Below are positions 1 through 10,400 of a stretch of DNA of 24,044 nt, piece after piece. A program made the position numbers and the translations under genes. The DNA lies in contig MPUH01001105.1 of the NCBI GenBank assembly GCA_001970955.1, positions 1-24,044 of the forward strand. Direction: 5' to 3'. Under the pieces are notes generated by a model that saw only the letters and a program-made list of their open reading frames with translations, did no database searches and was not told the DNA's origin. Position 1 is the first letter of the stretch, and each line of letters opens with the position of its first letter. The stretch comes from Stentor coeruleus (Eukaryota; Ciliophora; Heterotrichea; Heterotrichida; Stentoridae).

Positions 1-130
1 CTCCCTCCTTTTCGATATTGGCAAAGCGAGAAAAATAAGATTTTATTTGTTCTTCAGTTGTTGATGCTGAAAGTCCTCCTATGAATAGTTTTTTTCTGTA
101 TAGGATTTACTCGAATTTATGATATTGCAT
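1..130 (-). CDS. RRM-domain RNA-binding protein, N-terminal part (gene runs off the left edge)
   Basis: Reading leftwards from an ATG at 130, six codons and two bases (M Q Y H K F plus GA) are followed by a 15-nt GT-AG intron at 96-110. The second exon then stays open to the window edge. The spliced reading gives KLFIGGLSASTTEEQIKSYF, continuing into SRFANIEKEG. KLFIGGL is a textbook RNP2 strand of an RNA recognition motif, and the next part fits RRM helix 1 as in the hnRNP A/B and Musashi families. Without splicing the frame meets TAA at codon 8, so the intron is needed. The RNA target and the rest of the protein lie outside the window. The start codon and intron sit inside a tandem duplication; only the copy nearer the gene gives the RRM frame. 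The protein class is clear from the motif; the exact orthologue is not. Confidence 0.82.
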
Positions 131-223
131 TTTATTTTTATGTCAACAGAAATACTTGTTCTGTATAGGATTTACTCGAATTTATGATATTGCATTTTAT
201 TTTTATGTCAACAGAAATACTTG
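94..223. repeat. 65-bp perfect tandem duplication (two copies: 94-158 and 159-223)
   Basis: Two adjacent identical 65-base copies. Each holds, on the minus strand, about 28 nt of upstream sequence, the ATG and first 20 coding bases of the RRM gene, its 15-nt intron and two further bases. Translation from the outer ATG (193-195) cannot reach the RRM frame: unspliced it stops at once, and with both introns removed the 50-nt net offset shifts the frame. The inner ATG (130) is therefore the functional start. It could be a real duplication of the promoter-proximal region or an assembly error like those at the N positions, though no N is present here. Confidence 0.95.
96..110 (-). other. 15-nt spliceosomal intron in the RRM gene
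   Basis: On the minus strand the sequence is GTAAATCCTATACAG. It splits a GAA codon after its second base. Removing it fuses MQYHKF to an RRM RNP2 strand (KKLFIGGL); keeping it gives an immediate TAA. It matches the other two introns found here (GTA-N4-CTAT-N-YAG). Confidence 0.85.
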
Positions 224-2361
224 ATTGATCGGATGGGAACAGATTAAAGTGAAGATATAAAGGATATAAGAGTTGGTTTGGTTGTTATGATTATTAAGGG
301 GATGGATTATAAATGAGGATTAATTAGGTGAATATTTTGTGTTTTATTGATGAAGTTTTTTAGTTAGTGGAGCTTTTGGTTAAGGTTTAGATAGAGGAAA
401 GGGATTTTTATTTGAAGTTTTATAATGATGGATTTGCAATAATTTTGATTGAGGGTTGAGGTAGTATTGTTGAATGTTTGCTTGGTTACACATTTATTTA
501 TAAATTTAGATGAAAGCATTGCAGTTAAAGACTTTTAAGGATGATTTATTTTTATTTATTAAACTTATTCTGATAGTCATAATATTTGGATCAGATTTTC
601 TTTGGTAAATAATCTACTAGTTTCTTTTAATCTTTAAAGTATTTTTATACTAATTGATAACTTAAATCTAATCATAGGAGTTTTATCAATTTAATCAAAA
701 TACTTTTTAAAGTTTATACCAGTCGCTTTAAAATATAGGTGTGCTTAATGTTATTTCCTTACATTTTAATCATGTAACTTATGAAAGAAATAATTGGTCA
801 TTCCAATTAAAAATACATTTTAAATACTAAATTTTCTTCGACCATTTTTCTCTGGTTTTTAGTATACTTTTACTGATAAAAATAATTTTATGTTTTGACT
901 TCATACCCATATGCAATCACGATCTCAGCAATCTAATGCTCTAATGCTTTCTTTTTTAAGTCCAAAAATGCAACAGCCTTTAATAAAATTAACCAAATTA
1001 ATAATTTTAGAATACTAAATACATCAATAGTTTAATATCAAATAAATCAATGATCTTGAAATTTTTTTTAAATTCTTTTTAAATTCTTCTTTGTCATATA
1101 GAAATGAGTCAATTTTATTTTAATCAAAATACTTGCTGAAAAGCTTACGCAACTTATTTTTTTTAACTTTCCTTACTATTATCATTTAAAACGCTAGCGC
1201 GTTTAGCGTTTTGAAATGTATTTAATTTCGATAATATTTCAATAATATAATCCTAGTTTTTTCATCTTGAAGTAGTCTAGTAAATTAATATTTAATTTTA
1301 CGCAGAAATGCTTACGTTGAGTTATAGTCTTTTTTTTTAAAGTTTTATTTGTTTTGATAAAATTTTTATAGTTTTGTATTTGATTATCGGGGGATCAAAT
1401 GAAGAATTTTGTTATTTTTGTAGTTTCTGGACTTTTTTTGAAGGATTGTGTCAAAAATTCAGTCTTTTGATTGATAACCGAATTATCGTTTGCATAAATT
1501 ATTTATAAGCATTTTCAGTTAGAATGTAATTTTGAAAATTTTTAAATTTAGTATGGAAATATGGGAGTGCTAATAAATAAAACACTTTTTCAAAGGATAA
1601 AAAATTTTTTTTAGTGTTCCTATAAAACAATATGCGATAATAAAAAAGTTTTGGTTATTTCATTTGCATATTTTTGAGTTTTTTATATTACGCATCTTTT
1701 AATTTTGTATTTTTTGAACTCTTAATAGAATACTTTTTGCTTTTATCCAATATCGATTGTGAGGATATTTTGATTTGCCCTTTGATATCTTATGTATTTG
1801 CAATATTTTGTGAAGTTTAATCCTGAACTTTTTTGGAAAATCATCCCTGTCCCTAGAGTGTTGTTAAGTTGTAAGCTAAATATATAGGTATTGTTTTCTA
1901 TCTTATAATATGGATAAATATATATAAGCAATTTAACTAATTTTTATAGCAGTATCTATTTAAAAGATTTTTCATGTATTCATAATAATAATATTCTAGT
2001 AGCATTATTAAATAAACATCAATGAATATTATTTGTAAATATTTATTTCTACTTAAAATAAAAATATATTAAGGCTTTAGAACTTTTTGGAAATTACCTT
2101 TAATTACTATTTCTAAAAACTCACATTAAAAAAAAAACAATTTTCCTATAAAAATTCATATTACATTTTAAAACAAGCACAAAATACCTTAAGTTTTTAA
2201 TTAAAACACTCATCTCCAACCTTATCTTAAAAAAAAAAACATAACAACATCAACCCTATAATTTAAAATTTTCAACATCTTCATATATCAATCAGCACAC
2301 CAACCCAAAGTCCTAATTTTATTCATAACTTTATAAAATCCTATTATTCAACATATAACCA
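224..2361. other. Long gene-free stretch with marked strand asymmetry
   Basis: No convincing protein gene or tRNA. From 241 to 480 the + strand has about 66 G but only 2 C. From about 900 to 1160 it is C-richer, and from about 1310 to 1640 G-richer again. From 2141 to 2361, next to the methyltransferase stop, it has about 48 C and only 4 G. A GC-containing hairpin lies at 1183-1218. A 62-codon frame at 1743-1931 (minus) has no recognisable feature. Confidence 0.6.
1183..1218. other. Stem-loop (inverted repeat) in AT-rich intergenic DNA
   Basis: The left arm catttaaaacgcta (1183-1196) pairs with the right arm starting at tagcgtttt (1204-1212). After one bulged G the pairing continues with aaatg, giving about 14 pairs around a 7-base loop gcgcgtt. 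The inner part also contains the 8-bp palindrome cgctagcg (1192-1199). It is unusual for its GC content in this surrounding. It could be part of a non-coding RNA or a protein-binding site; nothing shows which. Confidence 0.6.
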
Positions 2362-3315
2362 CTAAGCATTTCTAATCTTGGTAGCTTTAATATAAGCTCC
2401 TCCAAACTTTGCAGGCATTTCACAAACCCATCTTTCAAACTCCTCCTCTCCAAATTCAGTACAAGTCAATGGATACGCTGCTTTTGCTTCTTCCAAAGTC
2501 ATGCCAAGTTGATGATAAAGCCTACAAGAAATATGTATCCCAGCAACATATCTTGTATCCCACAATTCCTGTCCATATTCGCTAATAATCTGTTCCTTCT
2601 CCCTCAAAAACTTCTCAGACCTTTCAAAAAGGTATCTAGACCATTCAGTAGTCCTAAAAACATACTCATCAACATGAAACCCAGCATCTTCTAACAATTT
2701 AACATAATCCTGTCTTTGTAATCTGCTTATAAACTGAAACTTAACAGCGATTTCCTCTTCTTTTTCAATAAGTGGAATATTATTTTCAACAACATGATCT
2801 TCAATATACAATTTTCCTCCCATTTTCAATGCTCGATTACATACAGAAAACAAAGCTGGTTTATTTGCAATATAATAAAATGATTGTAAAGAATACACAA
2901 CCTGACATTCATTCTCTAAACCAAGACCTACAAGATCAAGTTGTGTAGCATCTCCTTGAATTATACGAGTATTTGTTATCCCACATAACTCATTCATATT
3001 TCGATGAAGTTCGTTAAAAGCTGGGAGAAAGTCAACCGCGGTTAATTGAACTTTAAAACGATCTGCAACAAAACGTGATGTAGACCCATTTCCTGCACAA
3101 AGTTCAAGAATTTTGGTCTGTGAGTCAACTTTTTCACTTTCAAGGAAATCTTCGATGTAGTTATGACCACAGTAATGAAGACTGTCAAAATGACTGAAAT
3201 CAGATGGGATGAATAAACCACCTGACTTTTTAGCTTTGACTTTTTCAACTTCATTACGTAAACGGTTCATGTATGGATCAGCGTAAAGATCGTAGTTTGA
3301 GAATGCGTCACTCAT
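2362..3315 (-). CDS. Class I SAM-dependent methyltransferase (small-molecule type)
   Basis: A 317-residue complete frame with no apparent intron. It shows the order of a class I Rossmann-fold methyltransferase: motif I ELCAGNG (residues 71-77) for the SAM glycine loop, an acidic residue at the end of strand 2 (AVDF, D95) for the ribose hydroxyls, GDAT (121-124) for motif III/adenine contact, and LKMGGKLYIED (163-173) as the post-motif strand. The N-terminal helix with HFDSLHYCGH (42-51) and the C-terminal FGGAYIKATK resemble sarcosine/dimethylglycine and phosphoethanolamine N-methyltransferase-like families, so an amine or lipid-headgroup substrate is possible but unproven. No signal peptide or membrane segment, so probably cytosolic. 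The start is the first in-frame ATG, in an A-rich context. The stop is TAG. The right flank, its upstream side, is almost free of C on the + strand. Confidence 0.85.
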   Translation of the reverse strand: MSDAFSNYDLYADPYMNRLRNEVEKVKAKKSGGLFIPSDFSHFDSLHYCGHNYIEDFLESEKVDSQTKILELCAGNGSTSRFVADRFKVQLTAVDFLPAFNELHRNMNELCGITNTRIIQGDATQLDLVGLGLENECQVVYSLQSFYYIANKPALFSVCNRALKMGGKLYIEDHVVENNIPLIEKEEEIAVKFQFISRLQRQDYVKLLEDAGFHVDEYVFRTTEWSRYLFERSEKFLREKEQIISEYGQELWDTRYVAGIHISCRLYHQLGMTLEEAKAAYPLTCTEFGEEEFERWVCEMPAKFGGAYIKATKIRNA

Positions 3316-3928
3316 TTTTATTTGTAAAATCTGACGTAGTATAGTATGATATGAATAGGGTTGAAGATGGAAGATAAATAATTTAGGGGTTGAAAGGTGG
3401 GGTTTTATAGGGTGATAGGATAGGATTTGAAGATGAATGGAATTTGTTAGGAGAGGATGATGAAGAGAATTTATGTTTTCTCCAAGAGGAAGGAAGATAA
3501 TTTTTTTAATGAGGAAATTTGGGAGTAGTGTGAGTTTTGGATTTTTGAAGGTTTTTAGTTAGGACTTTGTGAGAATGTTAGAAATTGTGGTTTAAGGAAA
3601 TGCATGGAATTAGGGTTTGTGGGTACTGAAATAAATATAAGAATTTTTATAAAACATGTTTACATTTAAACTTTTTATATTTCCATAGTAATTATCTATC
3701 AAAGTATATAATCCAGTTTAAAAAAACCTCTAATAAGCCTAATTTTTATTTACAATTTTCATAATAAACCCATAAATCCTAAACTTACCATATCTTTGTC
3801 ATACCCAACTGAAAAAATCTAATTATCAAGTCAAGCCTCCCTCAAAAAGTTTTAAAATCATTATCTAATTTGATTTTCCTTTCCAAACTAGTAACCTCTT
3901 CATCTAATCTTCCAATTATTAACATTAT
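3316..3928. other. Intergenic region with a sharp G-rich to C-rich switch near 3650
   Basis: Lies between two minus-strand genes. By hand count 3361-3600 has about 75 G and 4 C on the + strand, while 3661-3840 has about 36 C and 8 G. The G-rich half flanks the methyltransferase start and the C-rich half flanks the stop of the coiled-coil gene. No ORF, tRNA or repeat recognised. Confidence 0.7.
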
Positions 3929-5242
3929 CTATTTAGTCAAATGCTCATCTAAAAACTCAATCCTATCCAAAACTTCTTGTGGTATAACGGGTTCTTTTGT
4001 TTGAGCGATTTTCTCAACAATCTTACTCCTGGGCATAACAATCCTCCCAGTTTTCTTCACAATCTTATTTTTCCTCTGTTTCAGTAACTCATTAATCTCC
4101 TCCCTTTTCCTCACTTCTTTTTCCTTAAGTTTCTCAATTTTATCCACCCTCCTCGCTTTCTCTACCTCTTTTTCTAATTTCTTCATAAACTCTTCATCCA
4201 TCAAAGCCCTCTGTTCCATTTTTTCACTCAACGCTAATTCCACAATTTCAAGCATTTCTAAATCATTAGGATTTGAAGATTTTTCATTTCCAACTATATC
4301 CATAAATTCCAAAAGTCTCAAATGAATTTCTTCTAATGTTTTTTCATCAATAACATGAGCTTCAGTTTCTTCTTTAACTAAATTCCTAGTTTTAAACATA
4401 AGCCCTTCTTTTTGTTTTTCTAATACTTTTATACTTGATTTTAAAGTTTCAAGTTTTCCTTCAATACTTTGTTCAAAAGCCTGGTTTTGTGATTTGAGTA
4501 ATTCTAATTCTTGTTCAACTTCTTGTAATTGTCGTACTTGAAATAGATTACTAGACTCTAATTCGTTTATGCTTTCTAATATCTGCCCTGGGTTTGAGCA
4601 TAAAAGGTTATCTTGGGTTAAAAACATATTTTCTTCCCTTGTAAAACTCATCTGCTGGGAAATTTGATTTAAAAACTTCCTATAAACTTCATATTGTTTT
4701 AATTCTTCAAGCTTTCGTTCATATGCTACTTGGGATATTTCTATATCTTCAGTTAATCTTGATAATAAGTTTTGTAGATGGATTCTTTCTTTGACTTTAG
4801 CATCTGTTATTTCAGCTTTTTTTTTAGCTTCAATCATCAGATTTTCTTCGTATTTTTCTACTCGACTAAATTGTTCTTCAAGATTTCTTAGGGTTTCTTT
4901 ATGATTCTTGTCTCGTTCTGAAATAGTCGACTCAAGATGTTCGATGTTTTTTTGCTTGTTTTCGATACTTTTTTTTACAAATAGGATTTCGCGTTTCCTT
5001 TGAATGAAGTCGTCTATGTTTTCACGATTAGATATGAAGGAATTTCTAACTTTGGAAGATGGGGATATTGATGGTAGAAATGTTTTCCTGAATTCTGCTA
5101 CTGCTGGGATTTTTACTTCTGGAGACCGATCATATATTGGAATTGCTCGTATTTCACGGTCTAATTCGGTTTGAATCACTCTCTGCTGTTCTCTGTAACT
5201 ATATAATAAAGAGTCGTTAGTAGGAAGGGAAAATGGATTCAT
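3929..5242 (-). CDS. DUF4200 coiled-coil protein, CFAP100-like (cilia- and flagella-associated)
   Basis: A 437-residue protein, almost entirely charged coiled coil. The N-terminus MNPFSLPTNDSLLYSYRE resembles the NPF-x-(L/M)P start of CFAP100/CCDC37 proteins. Residues about 78-193 (from FIQRKREILFVKKSI through KAEITDAKVKERI to LKQYEVYRKFL) follow the DUF4200 layout: an opening RKREMF-like stretch, a central heptad helix and a closing YRKFL. In Chlamydomonas, CFAP100 with CFAP73 forms the MIA complex that regulates axonemal inner-arm dyneins, which fits a ciliate. A basic lysine/arginine-rich C-terminal part follows (about 350-420). It starts at the only sensible ATG, ends with TAG and shows no obvious intron. 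It is divergently oriented to the CBM20 gene, 474 bp apart. DUF4200 is fairly clear; CFAP100 rather than CFAP73 or CCDC38/42 is a guess from the N-terminus. Confidence 0.7.
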   Translation of the reverse strand: MNPFSLPTNDSLLYSYREQQRVIQTELDREIRAIPIYDRSPEVKIPAVAEFRKTFLPSISPSSKVRNSFISNRENIDDFIQRKREILFVKKSIENKQKNIEHLESTISERDKNHKETLRNLEEQFSRVEKYEENLMIEAKKKAEITDAKVKERIHLQNLLSRLTEDIEISQVAYERKLEELKQYEVYRKFLNQISQQMSFTREENMFLTQDNLLCSNPGQILESINELESSNLFQVRQLQEVEQELELLKSQNQAFEQSIEGKLETLKSSIKVLEKQKEGLMFKTRNLVKEETEAHVIDEKTLEEIHLRLLEFMDIVGNEKSSNPNDLEMLEIVELALSEKMEQRALMDEEFMKKLEKEVEKARRVDKIEKLKEKEVRKREEINELLKQRKNKIVKKTGRIVMPRSKIVEKIAQTKEPVIPQEVLDRIEFLDEHLTK

Positions 5243-5716
5243 TTATGAAAAAAACTAGATATAGGATCTGAACTTGCGATTGTTTACTGATGAGAAAAAA
5301 TAATATTTAATATAGAATGAGTTTTATGATGTTATTATCTGGTATTTTTATATGAATCATACTATTTATTATAATTATTTTTGTTATATAATAAATAAGA
5401 TTAAAGATTATGAAATAATAATGTTTATAGGAATTATTGGGCTTTTTGATGTAGAAATATACAAATGTTGAACCTTAAAATATTATTCAATCAAATCATG
5501 ATCTTAGAATGTTTAGAATAGTCTAATAGGATATTTTTGATAGAAATTTGAGTCTAAATAACTTCTTGATGATAATTACAAATAAGTTAAAATTGTTTAT
5601 GATTAATGTATATTATTCACAATGAAATATAAAAATATAAATGTACCACATAGATCGTATTATATTGGGTTGGGTGATTTAATTGTGTTTAACTTATAAA
5701 CTATTTATCTTAGTAA
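5243..5716. other. Divergent intergenic region (shared promoter region)
   Basis: 474 bp between the start codons of the minus-strand DUF4200 gene and the plus-strand CBM20 gene, so both promoters must lie here. It is AT-rich, with G exceeding C in the left half and a more even right half. No single motif stands out enough to be called a promoter element. Confidence 0.55.
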
Positions 5717-7309
5717 ATGGCACATCCTGCGCTTGTGGAGAGTTTATTTCGAAGAAAATCTCGTAATCTGAGTATTTTCAGCACAACTAAAGATTCAGAT
5801 GATATTAGTTTTATTGATGAACGTAGAATAAAAGTTCGATTTGTTGTTCATGCACAGACATCATTTGGCTGGGAAGTAAAAATTGTTGGGAACATAAAAG
5901 AACTTGGTATGTGGAATGCCGCAGAAGGAATAACCCTAACCACAAACAAAGACAATTATCCTAATTGGTCTTCTAATCCTCTAAACATCAACGTCCCATC
6001 TTTTCCATTCTCTTTCGAATACAAGTATATAATGATTCATCATCAAAAACATGAACTAAAATGGGAGACTTTTACTCAAAACCGTATTGCAAGGTGTCCT
6101 GAAAAAACCCCAAAAAACTTTGTCCATGAAGTTCACGACACTTTCAATGTCCATTCAACTAATGAACTGAGAATAGCCACAAAAAGCAATTTCGTCCAAG
6201 CTTTAAGTAAAATTCCTTTTATGAAATCATTAGAAGAACAATTACAAGAATTAAGTGATTTATTAGTTAAAGAAGTTATTACTCACAACACATTAGCTTT
6301 AAGTTGTATTGCTGTGAAAAACATGAAGAATCCTGTTGGTAGTGATTACAGTTCTTATAACCCATTTATTGATTGGTGTAGTCAAAACATTACAGTCCAA
6401 CAAACTAAAATCCTTTTAACCGCTACATCCCCTACCTACCTCTGGCTTGCAATCCCAACAGGTGAATTGATAGAAAAAATTGAAGCTTATCAAGAAGCTT
6501 GTCATTGTACTTTTGATGATATAAATCAATTAATAACCATCTCAGAATTACGTTTGGCTTTATTAAATGAACATCAATTCTCTGAAGATATTTCTGGGTT
6601 ACTAATCTCGGACACATATCTTGAAAAAAACCAAGTCCAATTACTTGAAAGAATTATCGAAAGCCTTGAAGATAATGAATTCGGGAAAATTATTGATATC
6701 GGTATATGGATAAACCAAATGCTTTTTCTCCAATCAATCAAACCAAAACAAACATCAACTATGATAACCCAATTCCAAAAACTTAAAAAACAAGAAAGTC
6801 TTGAAATACTTAAAGATATAATAAGCGAACTTTTTACTTTAGTCCTTGATATTTATTTTGAATTATATGGGAAAGTTAACCATCAAGAATGTGAAGCTTT
6901 AGCTGCTCTGTTACAAAGTGAATATAAAATTCTTCATCATGGGATTTTTCAAGTTTGTTCTATGTATTTATTAAAATGTATACCAATATTGAATAACAAA
7001 TTACTTGGGATGCCGTTTTTATGTTATAATAGTGGTAGTGCAAGAGGGAATTTGGTTATTTGTAAGGAACCTATGAAAGAGATTAACCAGGATTGTATTT
7101 TTGTCACAGAGTTTATAACGGAAGATTTAGAAATATCGCAGAATACTACAGCTTTAGTGATTATAATTTTAGATAGTTTGTATCATAGTTCGTTACTTCA
7201 GGCAAGGAAAAAGAATATACCAATTGTAGCAGGGTTTTTCCCCCCTGTTATTGAAGGTGAATATGTGTTGACTGTTAATGAAGACTTGTATACGATACAA
7301 AGAGCATGA
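5717..7309 (+). CDS. CBM20 starch/glycogen-binding protein with C-terminal phosphohistidine-like domain, no visible ATP-binding domain
   Basis: A 530-residue protein. Residues about 38-130 form a CBM20 domain: IKVRFVVHAQTSFG, VKIVGNIKELGMWN, then FEYKYIMIHH and LKWETFTQNR, with the conserved tryptophans that stack on alpha-glucan. The middle (about 165-430) is mainly helical and not recognised. The C-terminus (about 441-530) resembles the swivelling phosphohistidine domain of PEP-utilisers and of glucan, water dikinases: a GNLVICKEP strand, then YHSSLLQARKKNIPIVAG, where H490 aligns with the phospho-accepting histidine (one extra residue before the AR pair), then an IEGEYVLTVNEDLYTI ending. 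In GWD/PWD an ATP-grasp-like domain follows; here the protein stops with TGA, and the protease gene begins 99 bp on. By analogy it may act on storage glucan as a partner or degenerate relative of a dikinase; activity is uncertain. CBM20 is firm; the C-terminal domain is moderate. Confidence 0.78.
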   Translation: MAHPALVESLFRRKSRNLSIFSTTKDSDDISFIDERRIKVRFVVHAQTSFGWEVKIVGNIKELGMWNAAEGITLTTNKDNYPNWSSNPLNINVPSFPFSFEYKYIMIHHQKHELKWETFTQNRIARCPEKTPKNFVHEVHDTFNVHSTNELRIATKSNFVQALSKIPFMKSLEEQLQELSDLLVKEVITHNTLALSCIAVKNMKNPVGSDYSSYNPFIDWCSQNITVQQTKILLTATSPTYLWLAIPTGELIEKIEAYQEACHCTFDDINQLITISELRLALLNEHQFSEDISGLLISDTYLEKNQVQLLERIIESLEDNEFGKIIDIGIWINQMLFLQSIKPKQTSTMITQFQKLKKQESLEILKDIISELFTLVLDIYFELYGKVNHQECEALAALLQSEYKILHHGIFQVCSMYLLKCIPILNNKLLGMPFLCYNSGSARGNLVICKEPMKEINQDCIFVTEFITEDLEISQNTTALVIIILDSLYHSSLLQARKKNIPIVAGFFPPVIEGEYVLTVNEDLYTIQRA

Positions 7310-7408
7310 GGTTGAGATTTTAAGTTTTATCATTTAATATATTTTCATCATGATTCACATATGAAGTTTCCTTTAAGCTTAGCCTTGGGACAAAGAATTT
7401 TTATATAA

Positions 7409-10400
7409 ATGGTGGAAAAGGTAGAAAAGAGCTCAAGAGACCCTCGGGACTATGAGTACCTAACCTTATCCAACTTGATAAAATGTATTGTCATCAGTGA
7501 CCCTGATACTGAAGTTGCAGCAGCAGCTATGAATGTTCATATCGGGTCATTGCATGAAGACCTTCCTGGTCTTGCCCATTACTTAGAGCATATGCTTTTT
7601 ATGGGTACTGAAAAGTTCCCTGAAGAAAACGAGTTTTCTAATTTCCTTAGTGACAATGCTGGGAGTTCAAATGCATTTACTGATTATGAAAACACGAATT
7701 TTTACTTTAAAGTCAGTTCAGATCAGATCCATTCAGCTTTAGATATTTTTGCTCAGTTCTTTATTGCTCCACTTTTCAAAGAAGACTCGTTAGAAAGAGA
7801 ACTTAAGGCTATAGACTCAGAATTTGATAAAAACCATCTTGATGAATACTGGAGGATTCAACAGATTATATTAAGCAATGCTGGGGAACCAATCAATCAC
7901 TTCGGTCATGGGAATAGCTCAACATTGAAAANGATCAATCACTTTGGTCATGGGAATAGCTCAACATTGAAAATACCAGGAATTCGTGATAGAATTATAG
8001 ATTTTTATAACAAACACTACTCATCTAATCTTATGAGTTTAGTGATATATGCTAAAGAGCCTACTGAAATTTTGCGAAAATGGGCTGAGGATTTGTTTTC
8101 CCCAATAAAAAACAAAAGTGTCCAGTTACCCACTTACACCAANAATCAATCACTTCGGTCATGGGAATAGCTCAACATTGAAAATACCAGGAATTCGTGA
8201 TAGGATTATAGATTTTTATAACAAACACTACTCATCTAATCTTATGAGTTTAGTGATATATGCTAAAGAGCCTACTGAAATTTTGCGACAATGGGCTGAG
8301 GATTTGTTTTCCCCAATAAAAAACAAAAGTGTCCAGTTACCCACTTACACCAAGCCTGAATTCTTAAACTCACCAACAATAACTAAAGTCATTCCTATAA
8401 AAGATAACAAAAATCTTCGATTTTTGTGGGTATTACCGAGTTTTATAGAAAAATATGAAGAAAAACCAGAAGGGTATATCGGCCATTTATTAGGCCACGA
8501 AGGTAAAAATAGTCTTTTATCTATATTAAAAAATTTTAACCTAGCCGAAGAACTCACATGTTATCACGAAGAACTTTTCACATTCTGTAGTTATTTATCA
8601 ATAGACGTAAAACTCACAGAAAAAGGTCTAACAAACTATACAACAGTCGCTGATATTGTCTGGGGGTATCTAGACTTCCTCAAAACCCAAGATCCAAAAG
8701 ACTACCTTTATTATGAACTTCGGCAAATAGCTGAAGCTGAGTTTCTATTCAAAAGCAAAAAAGACCCTTATTGGTTTTGCCAGAAACTTAGTTCTCGTCT
8801 TGAACGCTACCCTCCAACAAAAGTTCTCACAGCAGCTGAACTATATTTTAAATTTGATTCTGAATTAATATTTTCAGTATTCAATATGTTAACTTTAGAC
8901 AATTTACAACTTATACTTGTATCAAAAACTTTAGATAAAACTTATATGAAAGAAGAAGTTTATTTTGGAACACAATATTTAACTGAACCTTTACCTGAAA
9001 GTTTAATCAAAACTTTTAAATCTCCAAATCTTAAACCTTATAATGTTATCCTTGAATTACCTTTAGCTAATCCTTATATACCAGAAAATTATAATTTATT
9101 AGACCTTAGTAAAGAAAAAATCCCTAAATGTATTTTTAGTGATTATAGACAAAGTGTTTGGTTTAAACAAGATTCACAATATAATATCGATAAAGTTTAT
9201 GGCCAATTAGTTATTTATTGTAATTCTTTTGGATTTGACACTTGTTCATATTCGTTTATGCTAGGCAAAATGTGGGAAAAAATGCTTTGTGAAAAAATTA
9301 GAGAAGAAAGTTATCTGGCTGAACTTGCTGGGTTGAAACATGAGATTGATGTTGATAATCATGGACTACGAATATCTTTAAGTGGTTTTAGTCAGAAATA
9401 TGCTAATTTTTTTGAGTTTTTAGTAAGCCAAGTAGCTTATTATGCCCCAAGTTTAGATGATATAAAACAATTCACAGATTTGAAAAACGAGTTTGTAAAT
9501 ATGCTGACAAACTGTTTTTTTTCGAAACCAACAACACAGATTCAAAGGATGACATATGAATTAAATCTTAATGGTGGATATTTTACACAAATAGAAAAAC
9601 TTAAGGCTCTTATGTCTATTGAATTAGAGGATTTGGTTTGGTTCAGTCACAAATGGCTGAAAAATATACATTTCGAATGGTTCCTTATGGGAAACCTTAC
9701 TGAATCTACAGCTTTAACTATAGCTGAAACATGTTTAACTAAATTTACCGAAGCTAAAATTCCTGAGTTTCTTAAAGAAAGTGAGTTTATTACTGTAAGA
9801 ATCACAAAAATTCCTCGTGGGATTGAGATGTATGAAGAGAAACTCACTGATGAAAACAACACAAATTCTGCGGTGGTTTTACAAATACAATTAGGTCCAG
9901 AAACTCCAGAAGATGAATGTTTAATTTACCTTATTGAAAACTTTATTGAAGAACCATTTTTTGATATACTCAGGACAAAAGAACAACTTGGGTATATTGT
10001 CAGTTCATATTCTCAAAAACTTAGAGGGATTTTTAATTTCATGTTTCTAATACAAAGTTCTACACATCCTCCTTCACATCTTTTTACTAGAATTAATGCA
10101 TTTTTAATCACGACATATGAAGATCTTAAAAATCTTAATGAAAAACAGTTTTTAAAACTGAAAAAGTCTACTAAAGAAAGCACGATGAAAAAAGATTTGT
10201 CTTTACAGGAAGAGTTTCATAGATTTAAATATGAGATTGATTCTGCTGCGTTAAATTTTTTGAGGAAAAAAAAACTTAAGGAAACTTTGGTTGGGATTAA
10301 TAAAGAGATGGTGGTTGAGTTTTTTAGGAAGAAGTTTGTTGAGGATATGAGAGTTTTGAAAATCAGTTTGATTTCGAAGAATTTTGTTGAAGTTGATAAG

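Noticed and set aside
1743..1931. 62-codon frame on the minus strand
   Set aside because: No recognisable motif, AT-driven composition, and no supporting flank pattern or exon junction. Could be chance.
3331..3339. CRE-like TGACGTA upstream of the methyltransferase
   Set aside because: A single 7-base match in an intergenic region; no second site and no known link in ciliates.
5842..5856. 15-mer GTTGTTCATGCACAG in the CBM20 gene as an intron
   Set aside because: It encodes part of VVHAQT, which belongs to the conserved CBM20 strand, and it lacks the GTA and CTAT elements.
7307..7408. TGA at the end of the CBM20 gene read as tryptophan, extending the frame to a TAA directly before the protease ATG (Blepharisma-type code)
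   Set aside because: All tryptophans in the recognised genes use TGG and no conserved protein here has an internal TGA. In a TGA = Trp genome this AT-rich, many TGA codons would interrupt these frames. The extension would also leave no space before the next gene.
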